Source: G963556115 sp963675945 (lineage in GTDB: Bacteria; Planctomycetota; SZUA-567). Taken from it: a stretch of 64,000 nucleotides of DNA. Shown piece after piece: positions 18,159-28,091 of this stretch. Below the pieces are notes generated by a model that saw nothing but the letters and a program-made list of their open reading frames with translations, ran no database searches and had not been told where the DNA came from. The stretch's first letter is position 1. Every line of letters starts with the position of its first letter. The translations under genes were made by a program, and so were the position numbers. The DNA is taken from the NCBI GenBank assembly GCA_963675945.1, contig OY780932.1:1426001-1490000 (forward strand), given 5' to 3'.

Positions 18159-18842
18159 CAGCCCTCAGCAAAGCTGAGGGCTGAGGCTGCTTCTGCAGCC
18201 CGTCTATCTGCATGGACGTTTTCCGAGAGGATGCATGCGAACTGAGAGTTGGCGAGCAGTGAGTCGTGGGCATACCTTTTCCAAAGGTGTGTCGAAGACA
18301 CTGCGATAAGCAGTGGCTGAGAATATAATCGTAAATAGCTGAGGGGTGATGCTGCGGGGAGCGCTTTGCGTTAAAAGTCCAGGCTTACGCTAATCCCTTA
18401 AACTAACCCTGAAGGTTGGTACGCTTGCTCTAGCAAAGGGCTGTGGCGGTAGATTACCCCGAAGTAATTTTCTGTATTTTAATAAATGAGGTTAGGCTGC
18501 GAGAAGCAGTCTCAGCCGATAGCTCTGCTATCGGCTGGATTATCTTCTAAAATATTAAGGCCTTCGGATAAAAGAAATGGGCTTGAGTGTAATTTCCGCT
18601 TTTTATTTGTAGCGTCTATCTGTGGTATAAGGCTATTTTATTTATGATCATACTCTCAGGTTTTATTCGCCTGCTCATAAAACCTTCGACCTATTTTCGC
18701 CCGAGCAGCGGGCAAAGTACTGCTTAGTTCTCGCCTGCTCGAACACCCAGCATCTAATGATAGGCAAAAATGTCGCCTGCTTGGCGACCTGTGTATCGTT
18801 TTGGCGGGGCATGAAAATTGCGTAAGCAATTTTCTTGGTTAT
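18159..18842. repeat. long hairpin-rich dispersed repeat, copy A
   Basis: Gene-free tract. It opens with a perfect hairpin CAGCCCTCAGC / GCTGAGGGCTG (18159-18183), continues with TTCTGCAGCCCG, a CGTCTAT / ATGGACG stem, GCATACCTTTTCCAAAGGTGTGTCG (a CATACCTTT-type stem), GCTGAGAATATAATCG and CTGAGGGG, and ends near 18842 with GAAAATTGCGTAAGCAATTTTC. The same blocks in the same order appear in copies B and C. Extra hairpins (AGCCGATAG / CTATCGGCT at about 18512-18535) make this the longest copy. The remaining 18843-19172 is AT-rich with no gene seen. What it does is unknown. Confidence 0.75.
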
Positions 18843-19172
18843 AGTCAGAAGTTTTGATGAAAACTGAGGCTGAGAGAAGCAGCCTCAAGTAGCAGTTACT
18901 CTGCTCCTCAGTATTAATGTGCTAACGTTTGGCGTCAGGGCAGAAAATTGCTGCAAATTTGTGGTTAATTACCCTGAATGAGTATGCTGAAGTAAAAATT
19001 TGTGAGAATATCGGGACAAATGTCAAGTAATTAGGGAGATGATGAGTTGATCGACAATGAGTCATTATTGTTAAAAAAAGTTTGAAAAAAATTTACGCTA
19101 TTAACCCTCTGCAAAAACACGTTTTAGGATATTATCGGGGTGAGTCCAAGAGAAGGGATGGGGGAAATGTGC

Positions 19173-19201
19173 TTGACTTGTCCATATCTTGTGGGTATAG
19201 T
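19173..19201 (+). promoter_or_regulatory. promoter of nrdR-nrdD with possible NrdR box
   Basis: TTGACT and TATAGT separated by 17 bases, about 168 bases before nrdR. The spacer contains ATATCTTGTG, which matches the right half of the NrdR box consensus. The left half is poor, and a CACTAGTG palindrome lies about 28 bases further on. Autoregulation by NrdR is likely in general for such operons; the box itself is tentative. Confidence 0.45.
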
Positions 19202-19368
19202 TTAGATTATCACTAGTGGTAGTGGTGCATATGTGTAACAATAAGCCTTAAAAGAGATTATAAATCCGGTAATAATTGCTACATCAGCTGTAGGCTCAGT
19301 TTTGAGCCATTTATTTTGCCGGATATGCTACGATTATAGTTGAAAATACCTGTAGATATTGGAGTTTT

Positions 19369-19836
19369 ATGCGCTGTCCTTTCTGTAAACAAGACAATGA
19401 TAGGGTGATCGATACCAGACCCAGTGAGGATGGGGGAGTGGTGCGCCGGAGGCGGGAGTGTTTGGAGTGTAAGAAACGGTATACCACTCATGAGAAGTTA
19501 GAGCATAGCCCGTTGAAGATTATCAAGAAGGATAAATCCCGCGAGCCGTTCGATAAAGAGAAGATTATTGCCGGAATTTCCCGGGCGCTACGCAAGCGGC
19601 CGATAGCAGCGGATGAGATTGACGATTTGGTTGATTCAATAGAGCGGGAGATAATTGAGACCAATGAGCGGGAGGTCGAGTCGACCAAGATAGGCGAGAT
19701 AATAATGCGCCACCTGTTGGAGAGGGATAAGGTAGCGTATGTCAGGTTCGCCTCGGTCTATAGGGCATATGAGGATGTGGGCGAGTTTATAGATGAAATA
19801 AAGCGAATGGATGATTGGGGGAAAGAAGATGAGTAA
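19369..19836 (+). CDS. nrdR: transcriptional repressor of ribonucleotide reductase genes
   Basis: A 155-residue NrdR. It has an N-terminal zinc ribbon (CPFC at residues 3-6 and CLEC near 31-34), the RRRRECLEC arginine-rich strand, and an ATP-cone (about 49-139, with KIIKKDKSREPFDKEKI) that senses nucleotide levels. It binds NrdR boxes before nrd genes. It overlaps nrdD by 8 bases, so repressor and target are made together. Confidence 0.96.
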   Translation: MRCPFCKQDNDRVIDTRPSEDGGVVRRRRECLECKKRYTTHEKLEHSPLKIIKKDKSREPFDKEKIIAGISRALRKRPIAADEIDDLVDSIEREIIETNEREVESTKIGEIIMRHLLERDKVAYVRFASVYRAYEDVGEFIDEIKRMDDWGKEDE

Positions 19837-22222
19837 TATAGAGTTTATTGTCAAGCGTGACGGCAGGGTTGTGCCATTCAATAAAAATAAGATTGCGCAG
19901 GCTATTTTTGCCGCGGCCAAGGCGGTTGGCGGTGAGGATCGGGAGCTGGCAGCTGAATTGGCTTCCGTCGTAGTTATGTTGCTGGAGAAGAACTTTGGGG
20001 ATGGGAACAACCCAACCATCGAAGAGATCCAGGATATGGTCGAGAAGACTCTGATTGAGACCGGGCACGCCAGAACCGCAAAGGCCTTTATTCTCTACCG
20101 TGACCGGCGTTCCGAGCAGCGTGCGCAGACCCGGGTGCGTAAAGATAATGTGGCCGAGAATAACAGTACTGATATTCATCTGCTCGTTGATCCGGGGGCG
20201 AAGGCTGAGTACTTCGATTGGGATAAGAGCCGGATAGCCCAGGCATTGTTGGTTGAGGCTGGAATTGAACAGGAAGAGGCCAATGAGATTGCCAGTATTG
20301 TGGAGAAGCGGGTACTCCGCTCCGGGATGCGGCATATCTCCAGTTCGCTGATTCGTGAGCTTGCAGATAATGAGCTTTTTGAGCGCGGGCATCAGTCGAG
20401 CCTGATAAAGCAGAATATCCTCGGCATGCCCAAGTATGATGTCGAGCAGCTGATCTTCTCCAAGAGTAATGAGAATTCAAATATTGCTGCCAATAATCCT
20501 GAGGCGATCAATCTCGCTATCGCCGAGACGACCCTCAAGCAGTATGCACTACAGGAGGTCTTTACCGAAGATGTCGCCGACGCGCATAAGAACGGTCTGG
20601 TGCATCTTCATGATCTCGGTTATCCGACTCGGGTATATTGCTCGTCACATTCTTTGGAGTATATCAAAAAATACGGGTTGAATCTGGAGAATCTCGATAC
20701 CTCCTCAGCGCCGGCCAAACATGCACGAACCCTTACCGGACACCTCAATACCTTCCTGGCAAGTATGCAGGCTTACTATGCGGGAGCGCTCGGTGTGGCG
20801 TATGTGAATATTATGTATGCGCCGTATGTCGAGGATATGTCTGATGCGCAGATGAAGCAAGAGGCGCAGCACCTTATCTTCTCCTCTTCGCAGAATGCCT
20901 TCTCCCGGGGCGGACAGACCTTGTTCCTGGATTTCAATATTCATACCGGTATTCCGAGTTATCTCAAAGCGGTTCCGGCTATCGGCCCAGGCGGTAAACC
21001 GACCGGCAAGACCTATGGCGAGTACGAAGAGGTTGCGGGCAGGTTTACCATGGCAATGCTCAAGGTTTGGGATGAGGGTGATCAGTACGGTAATATCTTT
21101 GCCTTTCCGAAGTGTGATTTCCATGTCAATAACGAGACCTTTGAAGATCCGCAACAGTACAAAGTATACGAGTATGCCTGTGAAATCGCGGCGAAGAACG
21201 GTACTCCGTACTTTATCTTCGACCGTGATGAGGTAACCTTGTCGGCATGCTGCCGTCTGCGAACTGTGATTGAAGATAATTATATGATTACCCATCCTGA
21301 GAGTATGCGTTTCTGCGGTTTTCAGAATGTGACCATCAATCTGCCACAGTGTGCGTACCGGGCGGGTAAAGGTAATCTTGAGAAACTCTTTGCCGAGATT
21401 GAGAGTGCGCTCAAGATCTGTATCAAGGCGCATAAGCAGAAGAAGCGCTTTGCCAAGCAGTTGATGAGCGGTCCGGCTATGCCGCTCTGGCAGGTTGGTA
21501 AAACCGCTGCCGACGGCAGACCGTATATTGATCTGGATCAGGCAACATATATTGTTGGTATTATCGGCTTGAATGAAGCGCTGGCGTATGTCTGCGGTAA
21601 GGAACTGCATGAGGATGAAGAAGCGCTGCGCTTGGGGCTGCGGGTGGTCTCGCACCTTTACTTCCTGGTCAAAGAAGCGGGCAAGGAGCATGGTCTGAAG
21701 ATAACTATTGAAGAAAGTCCGGCTGAGAGTGCTTCACGTCGTCTGGCTAAGATTGATATAAAGCGTTATCCTGAGGCTCTGGAGTATGTTCGGGGTTCGC
21801 TGGAAGATGATGAGATCTATTATACAAATTCGATCCATATCCGTCCTGATGCTGATGTCGATATTGTAGAGCGTATACGCAAGCAGGCGCGTTTTCACGG
21901 ACTTATTGAGTCTGGTGCGATTATCCATGCCTTTGTCGGAGAGAATCGTCCTTCAGCCGGGGCAATTGCCAGCTTGGTGCATAAGACCTTTGATAATACG
22001 CAGGCTGCGCAGCTTACTATCTCTCCGGAGTTTACGACCTGCAGAGTCTGTAACTATATCGGGTTTGGTATTCATACTCGGTGTAAGAACTGCGGGGCGG
22101 AGAATCTTGATCTGCGCCGTGAGCATGGGGATAGCAGTAATTGTTGTAATTGGAATCGTGAGTCGTTCATGGAGTTTGAGCGGCTGCGGGATGCGGTTAT
22201 GCAGCCAATTACCGTTGACTAA
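19829..22222 (+). CDS. nrdD: anaerobic (class III) ribonucleoside-triphosphate reductase
   Basis: Reduces ribonucleotides to deoxyribonucleotides by a glycyl-radical mechanism without oxygen. It has 797 residues. The N-terminal ATP-cone (about 1-95) is followed by a second cone-like segment (about 115-190), then the catalytic barrel. At the C-terminus CRVC and CKNC form the usual four-Cys zinc site. The expected RVxGY radical loop reads REHGDS here. Its Gly (about 767) lies 30 residues from the end, the position of the radical Gly in E. coli NrdD, so it is probably functional though divergent. The ATG at 19829 follows GGGGGAAAGAAG; a start 6 codons upstream is less likely. Confidence 0.93.
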   Translation: MSNIEFIVKRDGRVVPFNKNKIAQAIFAAAKAVGGEDRELAAELASVVVMLLEKNFGDGNNPTIEEIQDMVEKTLIETGHARTAKAFILYRDRRSEQRAQTRVRKDNVAENNSTDIHLLVDPGAKAEYFDWDKSRIAQALLVEAGIEQEEANEIASIVEKRVLRSGMRHISSSLIRELADNELFERGHQSSLIKQNILGMPKYDVEQLIFSKSNENSNIAANNPEAINLAIAETTLKQYALQEVFTEDVADAHKNGLVHLHDLGYPTRVYCSSHSLEYIKKYGLNLENLDTSSAPAKHARTLTGHLNTFLASMQAYYAGALGVAYVNIMYAPYVEDMSDAQMKQEAQHLIFSSSQNAFSRGGQTLFLDFNIHTGIPSYLKAVPAIGPGGKPTGKTYGEYEEVAGRFTMAMLKVWDEGDQYGNIFAFPKCDFHVNNETFEDPQQYKVYEYACEIAAKNGTPYFIFDRDEVTLSACCRLRTVIEDNYMITHPESMRFCGFQNVTINLPQCAYRAGKGNLEKLFAEIESALKICIKAHKQKKRFAKQLMSGPAMPLWQVGKTAADGRPYIDLDQATYIVGIIGLNEALAYVCGKELHEDEEALRLGLRVVSHLYFLVKEAGKEHGLKITIEESPAESASRRLAKIDIKRYPEALEYVRGSLEDDEIYYTNSIHIRPDADVDIVERIRKQARFHGLIESGAIIHAFVGENRPSAGAIASLVHKTFDNTQAAQLTISPEFTTCRVCNYIGFGIHTRCKNCGAENLDLRREHGDSSNCCNWNRESFMEFERLRDAVMQPITVD

Positions 22223-22433
22223 ATATTATAGGTACGGGCTGGGGATTGCATAATGCGGGATGCTGGTTCAGTGGATGATGTTACTCATACTCTTGTAGGT
22301 AATGCTGCCTGAACAGAATATCCTTAGTGCGTACCTGTTGTAATTCTGGCTTGCCTTTAACCGGGTAAGCCAAAAATATGACTGACTATTATTAGATGAT
22401 GAGGTGAGCGCTGGCGTTGATGAGGAGGGTGGT

Positions 22434-23162
22434 TTGGCTATCGAGTTGCGCGGTTTTATCAAGAACAGTTTTAATGAGTGGGAAGGGCGGGTGGCCGCGG
22501 TTGTCTTTACTCCTGGCTGTAACTGGCGGTGTCCGTATTGTCATGGGGTTGGTCTGGTGCTGCAGCCGCAGGAATTTCCCCGGGTCTCTGTCGAGGAGGT
22601 CTTTGCCAGTCTCAGTGAGAATAAAGGCTGGGTGGATGATATTGCAATTACCGGGGGTGAGCCGACCCTCCAGCCGGGTTTGATTGATTTTATTCGTGAA
22701 CTCAAAGCTATGGACGTTGGCGTGAAACTGGAGAGTAATGGTACCAACCCGGAAGTTATTGCAAAATTGCTGGCTGAGAATTTGCTTGACTGCCTCTGCT
22801 TTGATTACAAAGTGCCGCTGGAGCTGGAGAGTCTATTGGCGCTTACCGGGGTAACGGAGGAGGCCAGCGGCCTAGAGCGGGTTAAGCAGAGTTACCGCCT
22901 GGCGCGGGAAGCGTCTGGTATCGAGAAAGAATTTCATACCACGCTCTGCCCGAGCTTTATCACTGAGGATGTAATCTCCCGGATGGCGGCGGAACTTGAG
23001 TGTCCGGAGGCGCTCTGGGTACTCCAGCAGTATGAGAATGATGTGGCGATGATTGATCCGGCGGCGGCTGGGAGCAGGCGGTTTGATCAACAGGAGCTGA
23101 ATCGTATCGAGGAGTTGGCCAAGGTTGCGCATGAACGGGTATTGCTCAGGCGCGGTAAGTAG
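22434..23162 (+). CDS. nrdG: anaerobic ribonucleotide reductase activating protein (radical SAM)
   Basis: Generates the glycyl radical on NrdD using S-adenosylmethionine and a 4Fe-4S cluster. The motif CNWRCPYCH (CxxxCxxC) lies at about residues 25-33, and GGEPTLQP is the SAM-binding GGE motif. It is of the longer NrdG2-like type, about 242 residues. I prefer TTG at 22434, which follows GAGGAGGGT and gives the usual short N-terminus, over the GTG at 22404. It lies about 210 bases after nrdD, with no gene between. Confidence 0.88.
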   Translation: MAIELRGFIKNSFNEWEGRVAAVVFTPGCNWRCPYCHGVGLVLQPQEFPRVSVEEVFASLSENKGWVDDIAITGGEPTLQPGLIDFIRELKAMDVGVKLESNGTNPEVIAKLLAENLLDCLCFDYKVPLELESLLALTGVTEEASGLERVKQSYRLAREASGIEKEFHTTLCPSFITEDVISRMAAELECPEALWVLQQYENDVAMIDPAAAGSRRFDQQELNRIEELAKVAHERVLLRRGK

Positions 23163-23191
23163 CGTGAGGGTGGTCTTCAGAGGGTTTGGGT

Positions 23192-24193
23192 ATGGTCGAG
23201 GAAGCATTGTATTATACTGGTTTGGAAGCTGAGCAGGTAAGGTGCGAGCTCTGTCCGCACCGTTGTAGGATAGCTCCGGGTGGACGTGGCATCTGTAAAG
23301 CCCGGGAGAACCGTGGCGGGAGACTCTATTCGCTTAGCTATGGGGAGATCTCCTCGCTCGCAGTTGATCCTATCGAGAAGAAACCGTTATATCATTTTTA
23401 TCCGGGCAGCAGTATTCTTTCGCTTGGTAGCTTTGGTTGTAATTTTTTCTGCTTGTTCTGTCAGAACTGGCAGATATCCCAGCAGGAGGTTGGCACCAGG
23501 TCGTATACGCCGGAGGAGATCCTGCGGGAGGCGCAAGCTTCGGGTTCTATCGGGGTAGCGTATACCTATAATGAGCCGATTACCAATTATGAGTTTATGT
23601 TGGCGACAGCGCGTCTGGTTCAAGCGGCTGGGCTGCGGAATGTGCTGGTGAGTAATGGTTATATCAATCCTGAGCCGCTTGGGGAATTGCTGACGTATAT
23701 CGATGCGGTCAATCTGGATATCAAAGCCGGAAGTAATGATTTTTACTCCGCGCTCTGTGGGGGAAATATCAAACCGGTACTCGCTACCGCTGAGAGCATT
23801 GTGCGGGCGGGGGTGCACCTGGAGGTGACGACTCTGCTAATACCGGAGGAGAATGATGATCCTGAGGAGTTGCACTGGCTGGCAGGTTGGATCGCAGAAA
23901 AGTGTGGACGGGATACGGTTGTACATCTATCGGCGTATTTTCCGCAGTATAGGTTTGATACGCCGCAGACCAAGCCCGAGGAGTTGCTTGCGGCCTGGAA
24001 GATCTTCAAGGGTGAGCTTGATTATGTCTATTGTGGAAATATGGCACTCGGGGCGGAGTACAGTAATACCTGCTGCCTGGGGTGTGGGGCGGAGCTGGTG
24101 AGTCGCAGTGGTTACCGGGTGGAGATTACTGGAGTTGATGCGGTGAATCGGGCGTGCAGGGAGTGTGGTGCTGAGTTGCCTTTTTTAATTTAG
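23192..24193 (+). CDS. amrS: AmmeMemoRadiSam system radical SAM enzyme
   Basis: A 333-residue radical SAM protein related to pyruvate-formate-lyase activases. An N-terminal Cys-rich region (CELCPHRCRI, then GICKARENRGG) precedes the cluster motif GCNFFCLFCQNW (about 78-89). YNEP near 125 and the C-terminal CxxC pairs (CCLGCG, CRECG) fit the AmrS family. The physiological reaction is not established. Partner genes amrA and amrB are not adjacent. It starts 29 bases after nrdG, so it may be cotranscribed with it. The ATG at 23192 follows GAGGG. Confidence 0.9.
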   Translation: MVEEALYYTGLEAEQVRCELCPHRCRIAPGGRGICKARENRGGRLYSLSYGEISSLAVDPIEKKPLYHFYPGSSILSLGSFGCNFFCLFCQNWQISQQEVGTRSYTPEEILREAQASGSIGVAYTYNEPITNYEFMLATARLVQAAGLRNVLVSNGYINPEPLGELLTYIDAVNLDIKAGSNDFYSALCGGNIKPVLATAESIVRAGVHLEVTTLLIPEENDDPEELHWLAGWIAEKCGRDTVVHLSAYFPQYRFDTPQTKPEELLAAWKIFKGELDYVYCGNMALGAEYSNTCCLGCGAELVSRSGYRVEITGVDAVNRACRECGAELPFLI

Positions 24194-24298
24194 TTCTGGT
24201 ATCCGGTTACTCCGGGTGGGGGTGAGACAGGGTCACGTTGTGGGTGGTAAGAGCTGTGTTTGAATTCAATTCTTATACTAAAGGTGGAGTTATAAATA

Positions 24299-27200
24299 AT
24301 GTATCTCAGTCGTGTTGAACTGGCAGGTTTCAAGTCATTTGCGGATAAGACAGTATTCGATCTTGATCAGGGGATTACTGCTATTCTTGGGCCTAATGGT
24401 TGTGGAAAGTCCAATGTGGTGGATGCAATCAAGTGGGTGTTGGGTGAGTCCAGTGCGAAGAACCTCCGCGGTTCACAGATGCAGGATGTAATCTTTGCGG
24501 GCAGTGAAGGGAGAAAACCCCTCGGGCTTGCCGAGGTTACTCTCTATTTCAATAATGATGACGGGGTCTTGCCGATAGATTATAATGAGGTGAGCGTGAC
24601 CAGAAAGCTCTTCCGCTCCGGCGAGAGTGAGTATCAGATCAATAAACAGCAGTGCCGCAAGCGTGATATACGTGATCTCTTCCTTGATACCGGTGTGGGC
24701 ATGTCGGCTTATTCCTTTATTGAGCAAGGTAAGGTAGAGGCGCTGCTGCAGGCTAAACCCGCCGAACGGCGTTTGGTAATAGAGGAGGCGGCAGGGATAA
24801 GCAAATACAAACTCAGACGCAAGGAGTCTCTGGCGCGTCTGGACAGGACTAATCAGTACCTCTTCAGGGTCAATGATATCGTCGAGGAGATTGAGAAGAA
24901 CGTGCGGCGGGTCTCCCGGCAGGCGGCGAGCGCCAGAAGGTGGCAGAACTTGACCAGTGAACTCCAGGAGGTCAAGGGCTTGTACTATACCCGTAGCTAC
25001 AAGGAAGAATTGGATAAGCAGGATAAGCTCGGCGCGCAGAAGGCGGAGATAGAGGAGCTCTTTACGCGCGAGACCGCTCTGGAAGCCCAGACGACTCAGG
25101 AGATCGCCAGACTCTCGACAGCCGAATTTGAGCTGAGTAAGCAGGTAGAGGCGAGTGAGCAGGAGTATCGCCAGATTCAGGAGGAGTTGGCGGCTATTCA
25201 GGTAGAGCTCGCGACCAATTCTCAGAAGCGTGAAAGCTTGGCCGTTGAGGTTGAGTCGGCGGCGGCGCGGGCGCAGCATCTTGAGGGGGTTCTGCAGAGT
25301 GCGGATATTGACCGTGAGGCGAGGGAGAATGAACTTAGAGAGGCTAAAGTACATTTAGAGGGACATCACTCGACTTTTCGTAATCAGGATGAGAATAAGA
25401 ATGCACTCCAGCAAAGATTTGAGGAGCTGGATAATACTATAGGGGAATTACGGCAGAGTTTGCTACAGGTGACTCAGAAGAGGAATGAACTCAGGTCGGA
25501 CGAGGTTAGAGCTCAGAGTAAAGCAGAAGGGTTGCGGGAGCGTTTAAGTTCACTACAGGAGAAGCAAGGGAGCAGTTCCGGAGTCAAAGAAGAGCTTGAA
25601 GCCGAACTTACCAGCCTTAGGGGAGAACTTGAAGAAATTGCGCTTAAAAGCGGTGAGTTAAATGCTGCCGTTGCCGCCAAGAAAGAGGCGGAGCGGGAGT
25701 TGGTGGCTGCGGTACAGAACTCTGAGCGGGAGGTCTCCCGGCTTACGGCGGCGCTCTCAGCCAAGGAGAGCCGTAAGAGCACCCTGCAGGATTTGGAGAA
25801 TGAATTTGACGGAGCATACGGCGGGGTACGCGCGGTACTCAAGGCAGCGCAGCAGGGAGTAAGCGAGTGTGCCGAGATTGAAGGTATGATTGCAGATCTG
25901 ATAACGGTTGCGCCGGAGTATGCGACTGCTATCGAGACTATACTCGGCGGGCAGGCGCAGGATATTGTGGTGCGTACTGCGCGCGGGGCGCAGGCGTGTA
26001 TCGAGTATCTCAAGCGGTCTCGTGCGGGTCGGGCGACATTTTTACCGCTAGATCGGATTAGAGCTCGTAAGCCTCTCTCTGCGGATCTGCTCCAGGCTCC
26101 CGGCGTTGTCGGAGAGGCCTTTGATTTGGTTGATTTCGCCGATAAACATCAGCCAGCACTGGAGTATCTGCTCAATGGGGTGTTGATTGCCGAGAATCTG
26201 GATTATGCGCGGGAGCTCGCCCGGGGGAGTGCACGGGGAGTACGTATCGTTACCCTTGACGGTGAGGTGATCAGTCCGCATGGGGCGATGACTGGAGGTG
26301 ACGGTAAGCAGAAACGGGGTGGTCTTATCGCGCGCAAGGCCGAGAAGGACGCGCTTGCGGTTGAAATAGAGCAGGTGCGTGAGGAGATTATTGGGTTGAA
26401 TCGGCGCAGTCAGGAGGCTGCGGGTAGAGTGGCCGGTATCCGCGAAGAGTATGCCAGACTTGAGGCCGAACTGGGGCAGCTACTAGGCTCAGGACGGGAG
26501 CTGGAGAAGACAGTCTCGGTTAAAGAGAGCGAGTTTAGACGTTTGGAGAGTGATTTTGCCAGCTTTCAGGAGGATAAGGCTGGTATTGAACGTGAACTTG
26601 CGCTTATCGCCGGTAGACTCGAAGAACTCAAGGTGCGCGAGCTTGCGCTGCAGGAGGAAGAAGCAGGGTATACAGAGAGTTTGTCTCTTACCTTAGAAGA
26701 GCAGCAGCAGACCAGGCGCGAGATGGATTCAGCCGGGGAGAGCCTGGCGCAGGTACGTGAAGAGCGGGCGCTGCTTCAGTCCAGGGTGGATGAACTCAGC
26801 CGTATGCTTGCTACCGCCGCTGAGCAGAGGTTCGAGCGTGAACAGGAGCTTGAGCGTTGTCGGGGGATTGTGAGTAATGCGCAGCGTAATCAGAAGGAAC
26901 TCACAGAGCGGGTCGCCGGACTCAGACTGGACGAGGAAAAACTTTTGTATCGGCGTGATAACTCCAAACGTAGTGATGTTGCGGATCGTGACCGGTTGAC
27001 TGAGATCAGGTCGGAGATGGAGAATCTGCGCGGGGTGGAACGGGCGAGTCAGAAACGTATTGCCGAGACTCAGCAGGCGTTGAATGAGTTTAAGATCAGA
27101 GAGAATGAGTTGGCTCTGCGCATGGAGAATATCGCGGAGAAGGCACGTCGGGAGCTTCAGATAGAGGATCTGGCGGCAGCTGTTATACGCTTTGTCGAGG

Positions 27201-28039
27201 CGACTACTCCGACGCTGTCTGTAGTTACCGGGGAGGAGATAGTTGATGCTGAGAGTGAACAGCAACAGCTCTGTACCAGCGATGGCACCCCGTTTGCCTT
27301 GCTTACCAATCCGCAGCTAAGTGAGTATATCGATAATCTTGCTTCAAGTATTGAGAAGATAGGACCGGTAAATATGTGTGCTATCGAAGAGTTGGCAGAA
27401 CTGGAGGCACGGGCGGAATTTCTCAAGTCTGAACAGGGTGATATTCAGGAGGCGGCGGATAACCTCAAAGATACTATCGAACGCCTGAATAATGAGTGCT
27501 ATAAAAGGTTTGAAGATACCTTCCAGGCGGTGCGGACGAACTTTCAGGAGATGTTCCAATATCTCTTTGGCGGCGGGCAGGCAGATCTGATTCTGGAGGA
27601 GGCGGCAGAGGGTGAGGACAAGCTCGATGCCGGTATTGATATTATTGCCCGCCCTCCAGGTAAGGAGCCAAAAAGTATCTCGCTTCTCTCCGGTGGCGAA
27701 AAGGCGCTGTGTGCGGTCGGTCTGCTCTTTGCCATCTTCCGGAGTAAGCCGAGTCCGTTCTGTATTTTAGATGAGGTTGACGGGCCGCTCGATGAATCTA
27801 ATATCGACCGCTTTATGAGTGCGGTGCGGAAGTTTACTGCCGAGACCCAGTTTATACTTATCTCACATTCCAAGCGGACGATGAGTAAGACCGATACTAT
27901 CTATGGTGTAACCCAGCAGCAGCCGGGAGTAAGTACCAAGTACAGCCTCCGTTTCCGGGATGCATCGCAACGGGTGCTTGGCCTGGAAGGGGCAGACAAT
28001 TCAGAGGAGTTTGCGCCTGAAGAGATGCAGTTGGCGTGA
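24299..28039 (+). CDS. smc: chromosome segregation protein SMC
   Basis: A DNA-organising ATPase of 1246 residues, somewhat longer than the usual 1150-1200. Walker A GPNGCGKSN is at residues 31-39. Two long coiled coils (about 170-510 and 670-1010, rich in Glu/Gln/Arg/Ala/Leu) flank a hinge (about 515-660, GVRAVLKAA ... EYLLNGVLIAENL). The C-terminal head has the signature LLSGGEKAL and Walker B ILDEVDGPLDESN. It acts with ScpA and ScpB, which are not in this window. A GGTGGAG site precedes the ATG. The final 30 residues are acidic and family-variable. Confidence 0.97.
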   Translation: MYLSRVELAGFKSFADKTVFDLDQGITAILGPNGCGKSNVVDAIKWVLGESSAKNLRGSQMQDVIFAGSEGRKPLGLAEVTLYFNNDDGVLPIDYNEVSVTRKLFRSGESEYQINKQQCRKRDIRDLFLDTGVGMSAYSFIEQGKVEALLQAKPAERRLVIEEAAGISKYKLRRKESLARLDRTNQYLFRVNDIVEEIEKNVRRVSRQAASARRWQNLTSELQEVKGLYYTRSYKEELDKQDKLGAQKAEIEELFTRETALEAQTTQEIARLSTAEFELSKQVEASEQEYRQIQEELAAIQVELATNSQKRESLAVEVESAAARAQHLEGVLQSADIDREARENELREAKVHLEGHHSTFRNQDENKNALQQRFEELDNTIGELRQSLLQVTQKRNELRSDEVRAQSKAEGLRERLSSLQEKQGSSSGVKEELEAELTSLRGELEEIALKSGELNAAVAAKKEAERELVAAVQNSEREVSRLTAALSAKESRKSTLQDLENEFDGAYGGVRAVLKAAQQGVSECAEIEGMIADLITVAPEYATAIETILGGQAQDIVVRTARGAQACIEYLKRSRAGRATFLPLDRIRARKPLSADLLQAPGVVGEAFDLVDFADKHQPALEYLLNGVLIAENLDYARELARGSARGVRIVTLDGEVISPHGAMTGGDGKQKRGGLIARKAEKDALAVEIEQVREEIIGLNRRSQEAAGRVAGIREEYARLEAELGQLLGSGRELEKTVSVKESEFRRLESDFASFQEDKAGIERELALIAGRLEELKVRELALQEEEAGYTESLSLTLEEQQQTRREMDSAGESLAQVREERALLQSRVDELSRMLATAAEQRFEREQELERCRGIVSNAQRNQKELTERVAGLRLDEEKLLYRRDNSKRSDVADRDRLTEIRSEMENLRGVERASQKRIAETQQALNEFKIRENELALRMENIAEKARRELQIEDLAAAVIRFVEATTPTLSVVTGEEIVDAESEQQQLCTSDGTPFALLTNPQLSEYIDNLASSIEKIGPVNMCAIEELAELEARAEFLKSEQGDIQEAADNLKDTIERLNNECYKRFEDTFQAVRTNFQEMFQYLFGGGQADLILEEAAEGEDKLDAGIDIIARPPGKEPKSISLLSGGEKALCAVGLLFAIFRSKPSPFCILDEVDGPLDESNIDRFMSAVRKFTAETQFILISHSKRTMSKTDTIYGVTQQQPGVSTKYSLRFRDASQRVLGLEGADNSEEFAPEEMQLA

Positions 28040-28091
28040 GTAGGGTAGGGGATAGCTGACTGTCGTTGGTCAGATTCAAGGGAGGTATGAA

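Noticed and set aside
18843..19172. Possible structured RNA (RNase P, tmRNA, SRP) upstream of nrdR
   Set aside because: I looked for the conserved cores of these RNAs and found none; the stretch is simply AT-rich.
20705..21691. 328-codon minus-strand ORF
   Set aside because: Antisense to nrdD, which has full family support; an open frame caused by codon bias.
22223..22433. Possible riboswitch or gene between nrdD and nrdG
   Set aside because: No open frame of note and no recognisable cobalamin or other riboswitch core.
24473..25354. 293-codon minus-strand ORF rich in Leu and Arg
   Set aside because: Antisense to the smc coiled coil, so a low-complexity shadow.
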